Below, in pieces: positions 27,901 to 37,526 of a stretch of 64,000 bases of DNA (within the stretch, counting starts at the first letter, position 1; every line of letters begins with the position of its first letter). The position numbers were made by a program, and so were the translations under genes. The DNA is from Altererythrobacter sp. C41 (lineage in GTDB: Bacteria; Pseudomonadota; Alphaproteobacteria; Sphingomonadales; Sphingomonadaceae), in contig NZ_JAEVFE010000001.1 in NCBI RefSeq assembly GCF_016803135.1, forward strand, positions 310,001 through 374,000, written 5' to 3'. The notes below the pieces were generated by a model. That model ran no database searches. It saw nothing but the letters and a program-made list of their open reading frames with translations, and was not told where the DNA came from.

Positions 27901-29706
27901 CTAAACGGCCGTCGCGAACGCTTCCTCGCCGAGCGCCATCATCGCCTCGCTACCCGTTTCGAGCTTGCGCCGCAGCGCGCCCGCATCGGGCAGGAAGCGT
28001 TCGGCGTAATAGCGCGCGGTGACGAGTTTCGCCTCATAGAACTCCTTGTCCTCCGCCCCGCTGGCGAGCTTTTCCTGCGCGACTTTCGCCATGCGCAGCC
28101 ACATCAGGCCCAGCGTCACCAGTCCCATGATGTGCATGTAGTGATGCGCGCCCGCGCCAAGGTTGTTCGGGTTCTGCATCGCATTCTGCATGAACCACAT
28201 GGTCGCGGCCTGCTGCTCGTTCAGCGCTTTCTCGAGCCGCTCCGCGAGTGGGCCAAGTGTCTCATCGCCCTTGGCCGCGGCGGCTTCCTCGCCCACCAGC
28301 TTGAAGAACGCCTGGATCGCCGCGCCGCCATTCTGCGCCAGCTTGCGGCCGCAAAGGTCCATCGCCTGGATGCCGTTGGTGCCTTCGTAGATCTGGGTGA
28401 TGCGGGCATCGCGCACGAACTGCTCCATGCCCCATTCCTTGATGTAACCGTGCCCGCCGAAGACCTGCTGCATGTTGACCGCGGTCTCGAACCCCTTGTC
28501 CGTGCCGTAGCCCTTGATGACCGGCGTCATCAGCCCGAGCAGCATGTCGGCCTCGGCCCGCTCTTCCTCGCTCGCGGCCTTGTGCGTCAGGTCCACCAGC
28601 AGTGCGCCCCACAGCGCGAGCGCGCGAAAGCCTTCGGTAAAAGCCTTCGCATCCATCAGCATACGGCGCACATCGGGGTGGACGATAATCGGATCGGCCT
28701 TCTCTTCCGGTTCGGCCGGGCCGGTCAATGCCCTGCCCTGCCGCCGGTCGAGTGCGTAGGCGACTGCGTTCTGATAGGCGGCTTCCGCCTGGCTGAAGCC
28801 CTGGATGCCGACGCCAAGCCGCGCCGCATTCATCATGATGAACATGGCGGCGAGACCCTGGTTCTCCTCGCCGACCATCCAGCCCTTCGCTCCGTCGTAG
28901 TTGAGCACGCAGGTCGAGTTGCCATGAATGCCCATCTTGTGCTCGATGGAGCCGCAGCTCACGCCATTGCGTTCGCCGAGGGAACCGTCGTCGTTCACCA
29001 GCACCTTTGGCACCACGAACAGCGAGATGCCCTTGGTCGAATCGGGCGCGCCAGGGGTTTTCGCCAGCACGAGGTGAATGATCTGCTCGGTCAGGTCGTG
29101 CTCGCCGGCCGAGATGAAAATCTTCGTGCCGGTGATCGCGTAGCTGCCGTCTGCCTGCGGCTCCGCCTTGGTGCGGATCAGACCCAGGTCGGTGCCGCAC
29201 TGCGGCTCGGTCAGGTTCATGGTGCCGAGCCATTCGTTCGCGATCATCTTCGGCACGTACTTCGCCTGCTGCTCGGGCGAGCCCTTCGCGAGCAGCGCCG
29301 ATACTGCGCCGTTTGTCAGCCCGGGGTACATGCCGAACGCCTGGTTGGCCGACGAGATGAACTCCTCGATCACGAAGCCGAGGACGTGCGGCATGCCCTG
29401 CCCGCCGAATTGCTCCGGAGCCGAGATCGTGCCCCAGCCTGCCTCGCGGAACTGCTCGAACGCCTGCTTGAACCCCGGCGGCGTGGTGACCGATCCGTCG
29501 TCGTTCCGGGTGCAACCGTGCTCGTCCCCCGCCTGGTTGAGCGGCGCGAGAACCTCGGCGCAGAACTTGCCTGCCTCGTTGATCACCGTGTCGATCATGT
29601 CAGGCGTGGCGCTTTCGAAGCCCGGCAACTCGCCGTAGCTCGCCAGGTCGAGAAGCTCGTTGACGACGAAACGCGTGTCGCGGGTCGGAGCGGTATAAGT
29701 CGGCAT
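27901..29706 (-). CDS. acyl-CoA dehydrogenase, long form with C-terminal extension
   Basis: FAD enzyme of 601 residues, introducing a double bond into acyl-CoA. The length and the C-terminal extension place it with the DmdC-like/long acyl-CoA dehydrogenases rather than the 380-residue type. Marks: MNLTEPQCGTDLGLIRTKA, GTKIFISAGEHDLTEQIIH, VFGGHGYIKEWGMEQFVRDARITQIYEGTNGIQAMDL. ATG 29706 begins MPTYTAPTRDTRFVV, the normal family start; sequence further upstream in the frame is the MerR gene in another frame. A MerR regulator gene lies 29 bases upstream on the same strand. Confidence 0.92.
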   Translation of the reverse strand: MPTYTAPTRDTRFVVNELLDLASYGELPGFESATPDMIDTVINEAGKFCAEVLAPLNQAGDEHGCTRNDDGSVTTPPGFKQAFEQFREAGWGTISAPEQFGGQGMPHVLGFVIEEFISSANQAFGMYPGLTNGAVSALLAKGSPEQQAKYVPKMIANEWLGTMNLTEPQCGTDLGLIRTKAEPQADGSYAITGTKIFISAGEHDLTEQIIHLVLAKTPGAPDSTKGISLFVVPKVLVNDDGSLGERNGVSCGSIEHKMGIHGNSTCVLNYDGAKGWMVGEENQGLAAMFIMMNAARLGVGIQGFSQAEAAYQNAVAYALDRRQGRALTGPAEPEEKADPIIVHPDVRRMLMDAKAFTEGFRALALWGALLVDLTHKAASEEERAEADMLLGLMTPVIKGYGTDKGFETAVNMQQVFGGHGYIKEWGMEQFVRDARITQIYEGTNGIQAMDLCGRKLAQNGGAAIQAFFKLVGEEAAAAKGDETLGPLAERLEKALNEQQAATMWFMQNAMQNPNNLGAGAHHYMHIMGLVTLGLMWLRMAKVAQEKLASGAEDKEFYEAKLVTARYYAERFLPDAGALRRKLETGSEAMMALGEEAFATAV

Positions 29707-29735
29707 GATGAATCCTGCGAAGAAAGAGGTGCTGG

Positions 29736-30170
29736 TCAGTCGATCGATTCGACGAGCTTGATGAAGGCGCTCAATTCCTTGATGGACGAGTCGATATCCG
29801 CCTTCTGGCGCTTGAGCTTGGCAACGTGCGCGCGGCATTTCTCGACCGTAACGCGCCGTTGCTCCACACGTCCGTCGCCGAGGTCGTAGAGGTCGATCAT
29901 TTCGCGGATCTCGGACAGTGAGAATCCGACGTTTTTCGCCCGCATGATCCATGCAAGCCGTGCACGATCGCGCTTCGAGTAGACCCGCGTGAGGCCGAGG
30001 CGCTTTGGACAGATCAGCCCTTCGTCCTCGTAAAAGCGCAGCGCACGCGCGGTGCAACCGAATTCCGACGTCAGATCGGAGATGGAGTACTGTTCACGCG
30101 AATGCTTGTCGGGGCGCTCGAGATGCGCTCCGGAATGCGGTTCGGGAAGCTTGCGGGCGGGATCAGGCAT
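29736..30170 (-). CDS. MerR family regulator, LiuR-like
   Basis: Transcription factor of 144 residues. The MerR winged helix reads YSISDLTSEFGCTARALRFYEDEGLI, followed by a coiled-coil dimer helix (VEKCRAHVAKLKRQKADIDSSIKEL). There is no metal-binding cysteine cluster at the C terminus, as in the acyl-metabolism regulators of the LiuR type. It precedes the acyl-CoA dehydrogenase gene, its likely target, and follows hisI by 30 bases. Ligand unknown. Confidence 0.85.
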   Translation of the reverse strand: MPDPARKLPEPHSGAHLERPDKHSREQYSISDLTSEFGCTARALRFYEDEGLICPKRLGLTRVYSKRDRARLAWIMRAKNVGFSLSEIREMIDLYDLGDGRVEQRRVTVEKCRAHVAKLKRQKADIDSSIKELSAFIKLVESID

Positions 30171-30200
30171 GGCCGCAGAATAATACCCTTTACGTAAACG

Positions 30201-30563
30201 TCAATCTTCGGCCGAAACCAGGCTGTCGCCATCGAGCTTGCGGAAGAAGCAGCTCTCCGCCCCCGTATGGCAGGTCGGCCCCCGCGGCCGGCAACGAAGC
30301 ACGATCGCGTCCTGATCGCAATCGACGAGGATCTCGTCGACCTCCAGGGTGTTGCCCGAAGTCTCCCCTTTGAGCCAGAGCGTGCCGCGGGAGCGCGAGT
30401 GGAAGTGGGCAAGGCCTGTCTCGCGCGTCCTGGCCAAGGCTTCCCGATCCATGAAGGCCACCATCCGCACCGCCCCGCCGACGCTGTCGACCACCACTGC
30501 AGTGAGCAATCCGCTGCTGTCGAACTTGGGTTCAAATCGGTCGATCAAGGCGTTCTCCATCAT
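30201..30563 (-). CDS. hisI: phosphoribosyl-AMP cyclohydrolase
   Basis: Third step of histidine synthesis: opens the adenine ring of phosphoribosyl-AMP, using zinc. The protein is 120 residues from the first of two adjacent ATGs (30563). Marks: MVAFMDREAL, FHSRSRGTLWLKGETSGN, VDEILVDCDQDAIVLRCRP and the zinc site GPTCHTGAESCF. It stands alone, away from the other his genes, and without a fused HisE domain. Confidence 0.94.
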   Translation of the reverse strand: MMENALIDRFEPKFDSSGLLTAVVVDSVGGAVRMVAFMDREALARTRETGLAHFHSRSRGTLWLKGETSGNTLEVDEILVDCDQDAIVLRCRPRGPTCHTGAESCFFRKLDGDSLVSAED

Positions 30564-30659
30564 GGCAATCGGACGCGCAGCCCCGCCCGTTAGTTGATTT
30601 GTTGCACGATAACCACAGCGGCTGTCCAAAATCCGCACCTGCCGCACATGTCGCTTTGA

Positions 30660-30906
30660 TGAACAGCCTGCAGGTGGGAAGAAGTGCAGGCAGCTCGCAA
30701 GAGCCGCCCGCCGACCTTTCGGTGCCGCAAGAGCGCCAGGTTCAGGGGGAATTGGGGACGCAGCCCGCCGCACGGTGATGGCGCCCCCGCAACGTTGAGG
30801 GATCGGGTCTCGTGCCCGCAGTCGATGGGGGCGACTGCGCAGCTAAAGCGGGACCGACGATTTTCGTCACGTGGCGCCCGGAGCTTCGGCTTCGGGCGTT
30901 TCGTTT
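30660..30906 (+). ncRNA. candidate structured RNA with its own intrinsic terminator
   Basis: There is no credible protein gene on either strand between hisI and comF (30564-30904), yet the plus strand is full of stable hairpins. GCCTGCA (30666-30672) pairs with TGCAGGC (30685-30691). GCTC-GCAA-GAGC lies at 30693-30704 with a GNRA loop. CCGA/TCGG lies at 30711-30722. GGTCTCG (30806-30812) pairs with CGGGACC (30849-30855, one wobble) and encloses CGCAGTCG (30817-30824)/CGACTGCG (30832-30839). A strong terminator ends the region at 30875-30906. I could not match it to tmRNA, 6S RNA, RNase P RNA or SRP RNA by their conserved sequences. The 5' end is uncertain; a promoter is not clear. Confidence 0.45.
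30875..30906 (+). terminator. strong intrinsic terminator, plus-strand orientation
   Basis: A ten-base-pair stem, CGCCCGGAGC/GCTTCGGGCG (30875-30884 and 30889-30898, one G-T wobble), is closed by a TTCG tetraloop and followed by TTTCGTTT. The T-run lies only on the plus-strand side, so it cannot serve comF, which ends here on the minus strand. It implies a plus-strand transcript arriving from the gap to the left. Confidence 0.8.
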
Positions 30907-31711
30907 ATGAGCGGTGGGGCTCCGACATACTGGCCCTTCCCATTCCGCCGTCATCCAGAACTCTCGCAAAACATGCAACGACGACCCGCGTGGCGCCCGC
31001 GCGCTTGAGGGCGGTCACGCAGGCATCGCTCGTCGCTCCGCTCGTCAGCACATCGTCCACTAGCAGGACTTGCGCTCCGCGCAGGCGCGCGCGGCGGCGG
31101 GAGTCGACGGCGATCGCCCCCTGAAGTGTCCGCATTCGCGCCTTGCGCCCCAGCCCGCCCAGAGCCGGCGTGCGTTTGCGCCGCTCGAGACCGTCGACCA
31201 TCAACTCCGCATCGGTCAGACGCGCGATCTCGGCCGCGAGGAGAACGGCCTGGTTAAAGCCCCGATGCCACAGGCGCCACCGGTGAAGCGGCACCGGCGC
31301 CACCAGCCACTCGCCTTCCATTGGCGGTAGCCGCGCCGCGATCAGACGTGCCAGCATCGGCGCCAGCGCGATGCGCCTGCCGTGCTTGAACGCCAGGACG
31401 AGCTTGCGCGCGGTATCGTTGTAGAGCGTTCCTGCGGCAATCCCGTCGTGGCGCGGTGGCTGCGCCAGGCACGGTGCGCACAACGCGCCCTCGCCCGTCG
31501 AGGCGCCTGCAAACGGCCGCTGGCAGGCGGCGCATGCAGGCTCGCCGGGGATGACGAGGTCGCTCCAGCACGACGCGCACAGTCCGGCCTGCTGCGCGAT
31601 TGCCGCTCCGCAAACCGGGCAGCGGGGCGGATATATCAGATCGACCAGCGGAGCGATCGATTCGCGCAAGGTCGTGACGGCGCTCACCCGGCGATGCTGT
31701 CGCTCTTGCAA
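30905..31711 (-). CDS. ComF family phosphoribosyltransferase-like protein
   Basis: Protein of 268 residues. An N-terminal zinc-ribbon-like region contains CPVCG, CASC, CAAC and CAPC pairs. The C-terminal phosphoribosyltransferase domain has the PRPP loop VLLVDDVLTSGATSDAC. ComF proteins are linked to DNA uptake in competent bacteria and to DNA repair in others; which applies here is not known. The start could be TTG 31711 or GTG 31687. It is divergent from the methyltransferase gene by about 30 bases. Confidence 0.88.
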   Translation of the reverse strand: MQERQHRRVSAVTTLRESIAPLVDLIYPPRCPVCGAAIAQQAGLCASCWSDLVIPGEPACAACQRPFAGASTGEGALCAPCLAQPPRHDGIAAGTLYNDTARKLVLAFKHGRRIALAPMLARLIAARLPPMEGEWLVAPVPLHRWRLWHRGFNQAVLLAAEIARLTDAELMVDGLERRKRTPALGGLGRKARMRTLQGAIAVDSRRRARLRGAQVLLVDDVLTSGATSDACVTALKRAGATRVVVACFARVLDDGGMGRASMSEPHRS

Positions 31712-31740
31712 CGCGAAGGCAAGCCCGGCAGGGCCGGCAC

Positions 31741-32496
31741 ATGACGGCAGCCCGCGTTCCGCAGATATTCTCTCCTCACCGGCGGCGCGCGCGCTGGCGC
31801 CGGGCGCTCGCGGAGCAGCGCCGCGACGGGGCGGCCGATTTCGTCTTCCAGTCGATGGCCGAAGATCTGCAGGAGCGGCTCGCCTTCATGAACCTCCGCC
31901 CCGTCACCGCGCTGCTCTCCGGCGATCCGACCGGGCTGGCGCGGGCTGCGTTGGCGGCGCAGACCGAGACGATCCGGACGATCGATCCGCTCGAACACGA
32001 CGAGGAGGCGGCGATCGATGGCGCGTTCGACCTGATCGTCAGTCTCGGTGCGCTGGACACGGTCAACGACGTGCCGGGTGCGCTGATCCATCTGCGCAAC
32101 GCGCTCGCGCCGGACGGCATCGCGATGGTGAGTTTCGTCGGCGCAGGCAGCCTGACCAATCTCAGACGTGCGCTGCTGGCGGCGGAGCCCGACCGCCCCG
32201 CGGCGCGGATGCACCCCATGATCGACGTGCAGGCCGGCGCCGCGCTGATGCAGCGTGCGGGCTTCGGCCGCCAGGTAGCGGATGGCTACCCCTTGCGCGT
32301 GCGCTACGGCGCGCTGGACAGGCTTGCCGAGGATCTGCGCAGCCAGGCGCTGACGAACGTTCTTGCCGCCGCCCCGCCCCCGCTATCACGGACCGCGCTC
32401 CAGCGAGCGCGGGAGGCCTTTCTCGAAACCGCGGATGCGGACGGTCGAGTTACCGAAACCTTCGAGATCGTCACTCTAACAGGCTGGAAGAACTAG
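31741..32496 (+). CDS. methyltransferase domain protein, BioC/NDUFAF5-like
   Basis: Protein of 251 residues resembling the alphaproteobacterial relatives of NDUFAF5. Opening segment IFSPHRRRARWRRALAEQ is typical. The SAM-binding motif I is degenerate (ALLSGDPTGLA in place of DLGCGTG). The later FDLIVSLGALDTVNDVPGALIHLRNALAPDGIAMVSFVG segment is normal. Human NDUFAF5 hydroxylates an arginine of complex I, so a non-methyltransferase activity is possible. The stop shares a CTAG with the convergent ppdK stop. Confidence 0.8.
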   Translation: MTAARVPQIFSPHRRRARWRRALAEQRRDGAADFVFQSMAEDLQERLAFMNLRPVTALLSGDPTGLARAALAAQTETIRTIDPLEHDEEAAIDGAFDLIVSLGALDTVNDVPGALIHLRNALAPDGIAMVSFVGAGSLTNLRRALLAAEPDRPAARMHPMIDVQAGAALMQRAGFGRQVADGYPLRVRYGALDRLAEDLRSQALTNVLAAAPPPLSRTALQRAREAFLETADADGRVTETFEIVTLTGWKN

Positions 32497-35165
32497 CGAA
32501 GCGCCGCCTGCGCCGCAGCCAGTCTGGCGATCGGCACACGGTAGGGCGATGCGCTGACGTAATCGAGCCCGACCGTATTGCAGAAGGCGATGCTTGCCGG
32601 ATCGCCGCCATGTTCGCCGCAAATGCCGAGCTTGAGGTCGGGCCGCGCCCTCCGCCCCCTCTCCGCCGCGAGCTCCACGAGTTGTCCCACCCCCTCGATG
32701 TCGAGGCTTACGAACGGGTCGCGCGCGAAGATGCCCTTCTCCACGTAAGGCGCGAGGAAGCGCGCTGAATCGTCCCTCGAAACGCCCAGAGTGGTCTGGG
32801 TCAAATCGTTGGTTCCGAAGGAGAAGAATGTCGCCTCCTCGGCAATCTCGCCGGCCATCAGGGCAGCGCGCGGAAGCTCGATCATGGTGCCGACGAGATA
32901 TTGGAGCGTGCGCCCCTTTTCGGCGAACACTTCACCCGCAACACGGTCGACCAGGGCCCGCAGGAGCTCGAGCTCGCGCCGGGTAGCGATCAGGGGAATC
33001 ATGATCTCGGGCACCGGCGCATCACCCGATTGTTCGGCGACTTCGCAGGCTGCTTCGAAGATCGCGCGCGCCTGCATTTCGTAGATCTCGGGATAAGTAA
33101 TGCCGAGGCGGCAACCGCGATGGCCGAGCATGGGATTGAACTCGTGCAGTTCGTCCGCGCGGCGCCGGAGGCGATCGACGTCGACACCGGTCACTTCCGC
33201 CAGTTCGGCAAACTCGGCATCGCCATGAGGCAGGAATTCGTGCAGCGGCGGATCGAGCAGGCGGATCGTGCACGGCAGGCCGGCCATGACTTCGAAGATC
33301 TCGCGGAAGTCCGCTCGCTGCTCGGGCAAGAGCTTGGCGAGTGCCGCGCGGCGACCCTGCTCGTTTTCGGCCAGGATCATCTCGCGCACCGCGCTGATCC
33401 GGCTTGCATCGAAGAACATGTGTTCGGTCCGGCACAGGCCGATGCCTTCCGCCCCGAACTGGCGCGCCATGCGGCAGTCGGTCGGAGTCTCGGCATTGGT
33501 GCGCACCTTCATTCGCCGGTGGCGGTCGGCCCACTCCATCAGCGTACCGAAGTCGCCGGCCAGTTCGGGCTCGACCGTCGCGACCTCACCCGCCATGACC
33601 TGGCCCTTGCTGCCGTCGAGCGTGAGCGTGTCGCCCTCCGCCAGCTCCCGCTCCCCGATGCGCAGCGTGCGGGTCTTGAGATCGATCGACACACCAGGCG
33701 CCCCCGATACGCAGGGCCGTCCCATGCCGCGAGCGACCACGGCGGCGTGTGACGTCATCCCGCCGCGCGCCGTGAGGATACCCTGCGCGGCGTGCATGCC
33801 GTGGATGTCCTCGGGGCTGGTCTCCACACGAACGAGAATCACCTTCTCGCCCCGCTGCGACCACTGCTCGGCAGTGTCGGCGTCGAGTACGATGCGGCCC
33901 GAGGCGGCCCCCGGCGAGGCAGGCAAGCCGGTGGTGAGCACGTCGCGCGGCGCATTCGGGTCGAGCGTCGGGTGAAGGAGCTGGTCAAGCGCCATCGGAT
34001 CGACGCGCAGAACGGCCTCTTCCTCGCTGATCAGGCCCTCGCCCACCATGTCGACCGCCATCTTGAGTGCGGCCTTCGCGGTGCGCTTGCCGCTGCGGGT
34101 CTGCAGCATCCAGAGCTTGCCGCGCTCGACGGTGAATTCGATGTCCTGCATGTCGCGGTAGTGCCGCTCGAGCAGGTCGAACACGCGGGCGAGTTCGGCA
34201 TAGGCCTGGGGCATCGCCTCTTCCATCGACAGCGGTTTCGCCCCTGCGGCCTCGCGCGCGGCTTTCGTCAGATATTGCGGCGTCCGGATGCCGGCAACGA
34301 CGTCCTCGCCCTGTGCGTTGATGAGGTATTCGCCGTAGTAGACCTTCTCGCCCGTTGCCGGATCGCGGGTGAAGGCAACCCCGGTGGCGGACGTATCGCC
34401 CATATTGCCGAAGACCATCGCCTGGACGTTGACTGCGGTGCCCCAGTCGCCCGGGATGTCGTTCAGGCGGCGGTAGACTTTGGCGCGTTCCGAATCCCAG
34501 CTATCGAACACGGCGCGGATCGCGCCCCAGAGCTGGCGTGACACGTCCTGCGGGAACTGCTCGCCAAGCTCGTCCGCGACGATGCGCTTGTATTCGCCGA
34601 CCAGCGCCTGCCAGTCCTCGCACTCCATCTCGGTATCGTTGTAGAAACCTTTGTCTTCCTTCGCGATTTCGAGCGCTTCCTCGAAAAGTCCGTGATCGAT
34701 GCCGAGCACGACGTCGGAATACATCTGGATGAACCGACGGTAGGAATCCCAGGCGAAACGCGGGTCGCCCGAGGCGCTGGCGAGCCCCTCCACCGTCTCG
34801 TCGTTGAGGCCGAGGTTGAGCACGGTGTCCATCATTCCGGGCATCGATACGCGCGCTCCCGAGCGGACCGAGACGAGCAAGGGATCTTTCGCGTCGCCGA
34901 GACGCTTGCCGACCATTTTCTCGATATGTTGCAAAGCCTTGGCGACTTCTTCTCGCAAGGCATCGGAGAAATCGCCACCGTGCTTGAGGTAACGGACGCA
35001 TTCTTCCGTCGCGATCGTGAAGCCAGGCGGCACAGGCAGGCCGATCGAGGCCATTTCGGCTAGATTTGCGCCCTTGCCGCCGGTAACGGTCTTGTCCTTC
35101 TGCCGCGCATTCGTATGCGATGAAGTGCCGCCGAAGGTGAAGACCGTCTGTTCCATCCTGCCCAT
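32493..35165 (-). CDS. ppdK: pyruvate, phosphate dikinase
   Basis: Interconverts pyruvate plus ATP and Pi with phosphoenolpyruvate plus AMP and PPi. The protein is 890 residues, full length. The N-terminal ATP-grasp domain has VTGGKGANLAEMASIGLPVP (27-46). The swivelling domain has the phosphorylated H473 with T471 two residues before (GGMTSHAAVVARG), the site targeted by regulatory-protein kinases. The C-terminal TIM barrel has GLCRTEHMFF and the catalytic cysteine in GICGEHGGDP. M4 is an alternative start. Together with acs at 42 kb it suggests gluconeogenic growth on acetate or pyruvate. Confidence 0.97.
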   Translation of the reverse strand: MGRMEQTVFTFGGTSSHTNARQKDKTVTGGKGANLAEMASIGLPVPPGFTIATEECVRYLKHGGDFSDALREEVAKALQHIEKMVGKRLGDAKDPLLVSVRSGARVSMPGMMDTVLNLGLNDETVEGLASASGDPRFAWDSYRRFIQMYSDVVLGIDHGLFEEALEIAKEDKGFYNDTEMECEDWQALVGEYKRIVADELGEQFPQDVSRQLWGAIRAVFDSWDSERAKVYRRLNDIPGDWGTAVNVQAMVFGNMGDTSATGVAFTRDPATGEKVYYGEYLINAQGEDVVAGIRTPQYLTKAAREAAGAKPLSMEEAMPQAYAELARVFDLLERHYRDMQDIEFTVERGKLWMLQTRSGKRTAKAALKMAVDMVGEGLISEEEAVLRVDPMALDQLLHPTLDPNAPRDVLTTGLPASPGAASGRIVLDADTAEQWSQRGEKVILVRVETSPEDIHGMHAAQGILTARGGMTSHAAVVARGMGRPCVSGAPGVSIDLKTRTLRIGERELAEGDTLTLDGSKGQVMAGEVATVEPELAGDFGTLMEWADRHRRMKVRTNAETPTDCRMARQFGAEGIGLCRTEHMFFDASRISAVREMILAENEQGRRAALAKLLPEQRADFREIFEVMAGLPCTIRLLDPPLHEFLPHGDAEFAELAEVTGVDVDRLRRRADELHEFNPMLGHRGCRLGITYPEIYEMQARAIFEAACEVAEQSGDAPVPEIMIPLIATRRELELLRALVDRVAGEVFAEKGRTLQYLVGTMIELPRAALMAGEIAEEATFFSFGTNDLTQTTLGVSRDDSARFLAPYVEKGIFARDPFVSLDIEGVGQLVELAAERGRRARPDLKLGICGEHGGDPASIAFCNTVGLDYVSASPYRVPIARLAAAQAALR

Positions 35166-35264
35166 CCGTTCGTGTGAGTTACCGGGAGGCCGCGCTACCC
35201 GTTCCCGGCCGCACTCGACAAGAGCGGCCCGTCGCCAGCTTCGGCAGGAACGGTGGAGTAGCGC

Positions 35265-37526
35265 CTACCCCTCGATGCTTGAGAAGTCCGCCACTTTGTG
35301 CACCGCAGCACGGAAGCGCGCAAGCAGATCGAGCCGCGCGGCGCGCTTCTTTTCTTCATCCGCGTTTACCGTCACTTCGTCGAAGAAGCGGTCGATCGGA
35401 GCCCGCAGCGACGCAAGCGCGGCCATGGCGGCGGAAAAGTCTTCCTCCTCGACCGCCCGTGCGGCCTTCGGCTCGGCGGCGTCGAGTGCCTCCATCAGCG
35501 CCCGCTCGGCGGGCTCGGGCTCGTAGGAGAGTTCCCGCCCATGGCGTTCCGCCATCTTGGCGGCCACCACCGGGGCGAGATCGGGATCGTCGACATTGGC
35601 CAGCGGGTCTTCCTCGCCGGTATGCGCGATCTCCCCCTCGATCCCACGCCAGTCCTCTTTCCTGAGGATGTTCGCGGCGCGCTTGTAGGCGGCGAGCAGA
35701 TTGGCGCCGTCCTCGGTCTCGATGAAAGTTTGCAGCGCGTTCACACGGGCAAGAAGGCGCACAAGGTCGTCTTCGTTCCCGAGCGCGAACACGGCGTCGA
35801 TCAGGTCGTGACGGACGCCGGCTTCGCGCTGCTGGACCTTGAGGCGGTCAGCGAAGAAGGCGGGGAACTCTTCATAAACGAAGTTCGCGTCGCATTCGAT
35901 GTCGAGCATGGAACCCTGAGCGGTGTTGCCCAACGCGGTGCGAACGGCATCAGGAGTGCGTAGAGCCCGCACGTTCGTCATCTTTGCGCCTTCCACGCGC
36001 AGCAGTGCCGCGTAGTAGGCCCCATTCTGGAGCGACAAGCGTAGGGCGTTCCTGAGCACGATCGCGATAACGCCAAGCACCGCGCGCCGCAGGGCAAAAG
36101 GATCCTTCGATCCGGTCGGCTTTTCCCTGATCGAGAAGAACGCAGCCAGCGTATCTAGCTTGTCCGCCAAGCTCACCGCCACCGTCACCGGCGCGGTGGG
36201 CACTTCATCCCCCTGCCCGACCGGCTTGTAGTGATCGCGGATGGCATCGGCGACTTCGTCGGGCAGGCCCTCGGCGCGAGCATAGTAGCCACCCATAAGG
36301 CCCTGGAGTTCGGGGAATTCGCCGACCATCTCGGTGACGAGATCGGCTTTGGCGAGCCGGGCGGCCTGTTCGGCCAGATCGGCGTTCGCGCCCTTCACGA
36401 TCCCTTCTTCGACGAGCCAGCGCGCCAGCTTCGCGACGCGTTCGACTTTATCCGCGACGGTGCCGAGCTTTTCGTGGAAGGTGATCCGCTCGAGCTTCTT
36501 CGCTTGGTCGGCGAGCGGCGTCTTGCGGTCCTGCTCCCAGAAGAAGCGCGCGTCGGATAGCCGCGCGGCGAGGACCTTGCGGTTCCCGTCGACGATCGCG
36601 GCTCCGCCGTCCTGCGCCTCGATATTGGCCGTGCAGACGAACGCGTTGGCGAGCTTGCCGCCTTCACACTCGCATACGAAATACTTCTGGTTGGTGCGCG
36701 CGGTGAGCTGGATCACTTCCGGCGGGACGTCGAGGAACGCCTCGTCGAAGCGGCCGAGCAGGGGCACGGGCCATTCGGTGAGACCGGCGTTCTCGACCAC
36801 CAATCCTTCATCCTCGATCAGGGCAAGTCCGGCTTCCGCGGCCGCCTTGCGCGCGCCTTCGCGGATCAGCACCGCGCGCTCCTCGTGATCGACGACTACG
36901 TGGCACGCGCGCAGCTTCTCGGCGTAGTCGTGTGCGCCGCCGATGGTGATCTCGCCCGGGCAATGGAAGCGATGGCCGAGCGTGGCATAGCCGGAGCGGA
37001 CCCCATCTACCCCGCACTCGACCAGGTCCTCCCCCAGGATGGCGACGATGCCGGAGAGCGGCCGGACCCAGCGCAGGGACCCGGTGGAGATCGAGGCGGT
37101 GCCCCACCGCATAGACTTGGGCCAGGCGAAGTCGCGCACGATCGCGGGGATTGCTTCCGCAAGCAGATCACGGGTGGCGCGGCCCGGTTTGTCGATCACG
37201 GCGAACCATGTCGGCCGTCCCTTGACTTCGCGCAACTCAAGCTGGTCGCGGCCCACGCCATTCTTGCGGCAGAAGCCGTCGATCGCCGCGTCGGGCGCGC
37301 CTTCGGGCGGGCCCTTTGCCTCCTCGCGCACGGCGCGGGTGCTTTCGGGCAGGCTGTGCGCGATCAGGGCAAGGCGGCGCGGGGTCGACCATACGGCGAT
37401 CTCGCCGATCTCGACACCGGCCGCATCCATCTCGCGGCGGAACAGTTTCTCCAGTTCCGCCCGCGCGCCAGCCTGCATCCGGGCGGGGATCTCTTCGCTG
37501 CGGAGTTCGAGGAGGAAGTCGCTCAC
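35265..37526 (-). CDS. glyS: glycine-tRNA ligase beta subunit
   Basis: Beta subunit of the bacterial tetrameric glycyl-tRNA synthetase. The protein is 753 residues starting at GTG 37526 with [16 protein letters not shown], the classical beginning. The GTGA overlap with the glyQ stop fixes this start; a frame extension of ten residues upstream is not supported. Internal marks include [26 protein letters not shown] and the C-terminal anticodon-binding HD-like region ending in [13 protein letters not shown]-type sequence (here [13 protein letters not shown]). Confidence 0.95.
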   Translation of the reverse strand: MSDFLLELRSEEIPARMQAGARAELEKLFRREMDAAGVEIGEIAVWSTPRRLALIAHSLPESTRAVREEAKGPPEGAPDAAIDGFCRKNGVGRDQLELREVKGRPTWFAVIDKPGRATRDLLAEAIPAIVRDFAWPKSMRWGTASISTGSLRWVRPLSGIVAILGEDLVECGVDGVRSGYATLGHRFHCPGEITIGGAHDYAEKLRACHVVVDHEERAVLIREGARKAAAEAGLALIEDEGLVVENAGLTEWPVPLLGRFDEAFLDVPPEVIQLTARTNQKYFVCECEGGKLANAFVCTANIEAQDGGAAIVDGNRKVLAARLSDARFFWEQDRKTPLADQAKKLERITFHEKLGTVADKVERVAKLARWLVEEGIVKGANADLAEQAARLAKADLVTEMVGEFPELQGLMGGYYARAEGLPDEVADAIRDHYKPVGQGDEVPTAPVTVAVSLADKLDTLAAFFSIREKPTGSKDPFALRRAVLGVIAIVLRNALRLSLQNGAYYAALLRVEGAKMTNVRALRTPDAVRTALGNTAQGSMLDIECDANFVYEEFPAFFADRLKVQQREAGVRHDLIDAVFALGNEDDLVRLLARVNALQTFIETEDGANLLAAYKRAANILRKEDWRGIEGEIAHTGEEDPLANVDDPDLAPVVAAKMAERHGRELSYEPEPAERALMEALDAAEPKAARAVEEEDFSAAMAALASLRAPIDRFFDEVTVNADEEKKRAARLDLLARFRAAVHKVADFSSIEG

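Noticed and set aside
30660-30906. Identification of the structured region as tmRNA, RNase P RNA, SRP RNA or 6S RNA
   Set aside because: None of the conserved core sequences of tmRNA, RNase P or SRP RNA is present. 6S RNA could not be ruled in by eye, so no class is assigned.
30684-31124. Open frame on the plus strand between hisI and comF
   Set aside because: It runs through the terminator and antisense to comF, has Arg/Pro-rich shadow composition, and lacks a ribosome site. A structured RNA fits the region better.
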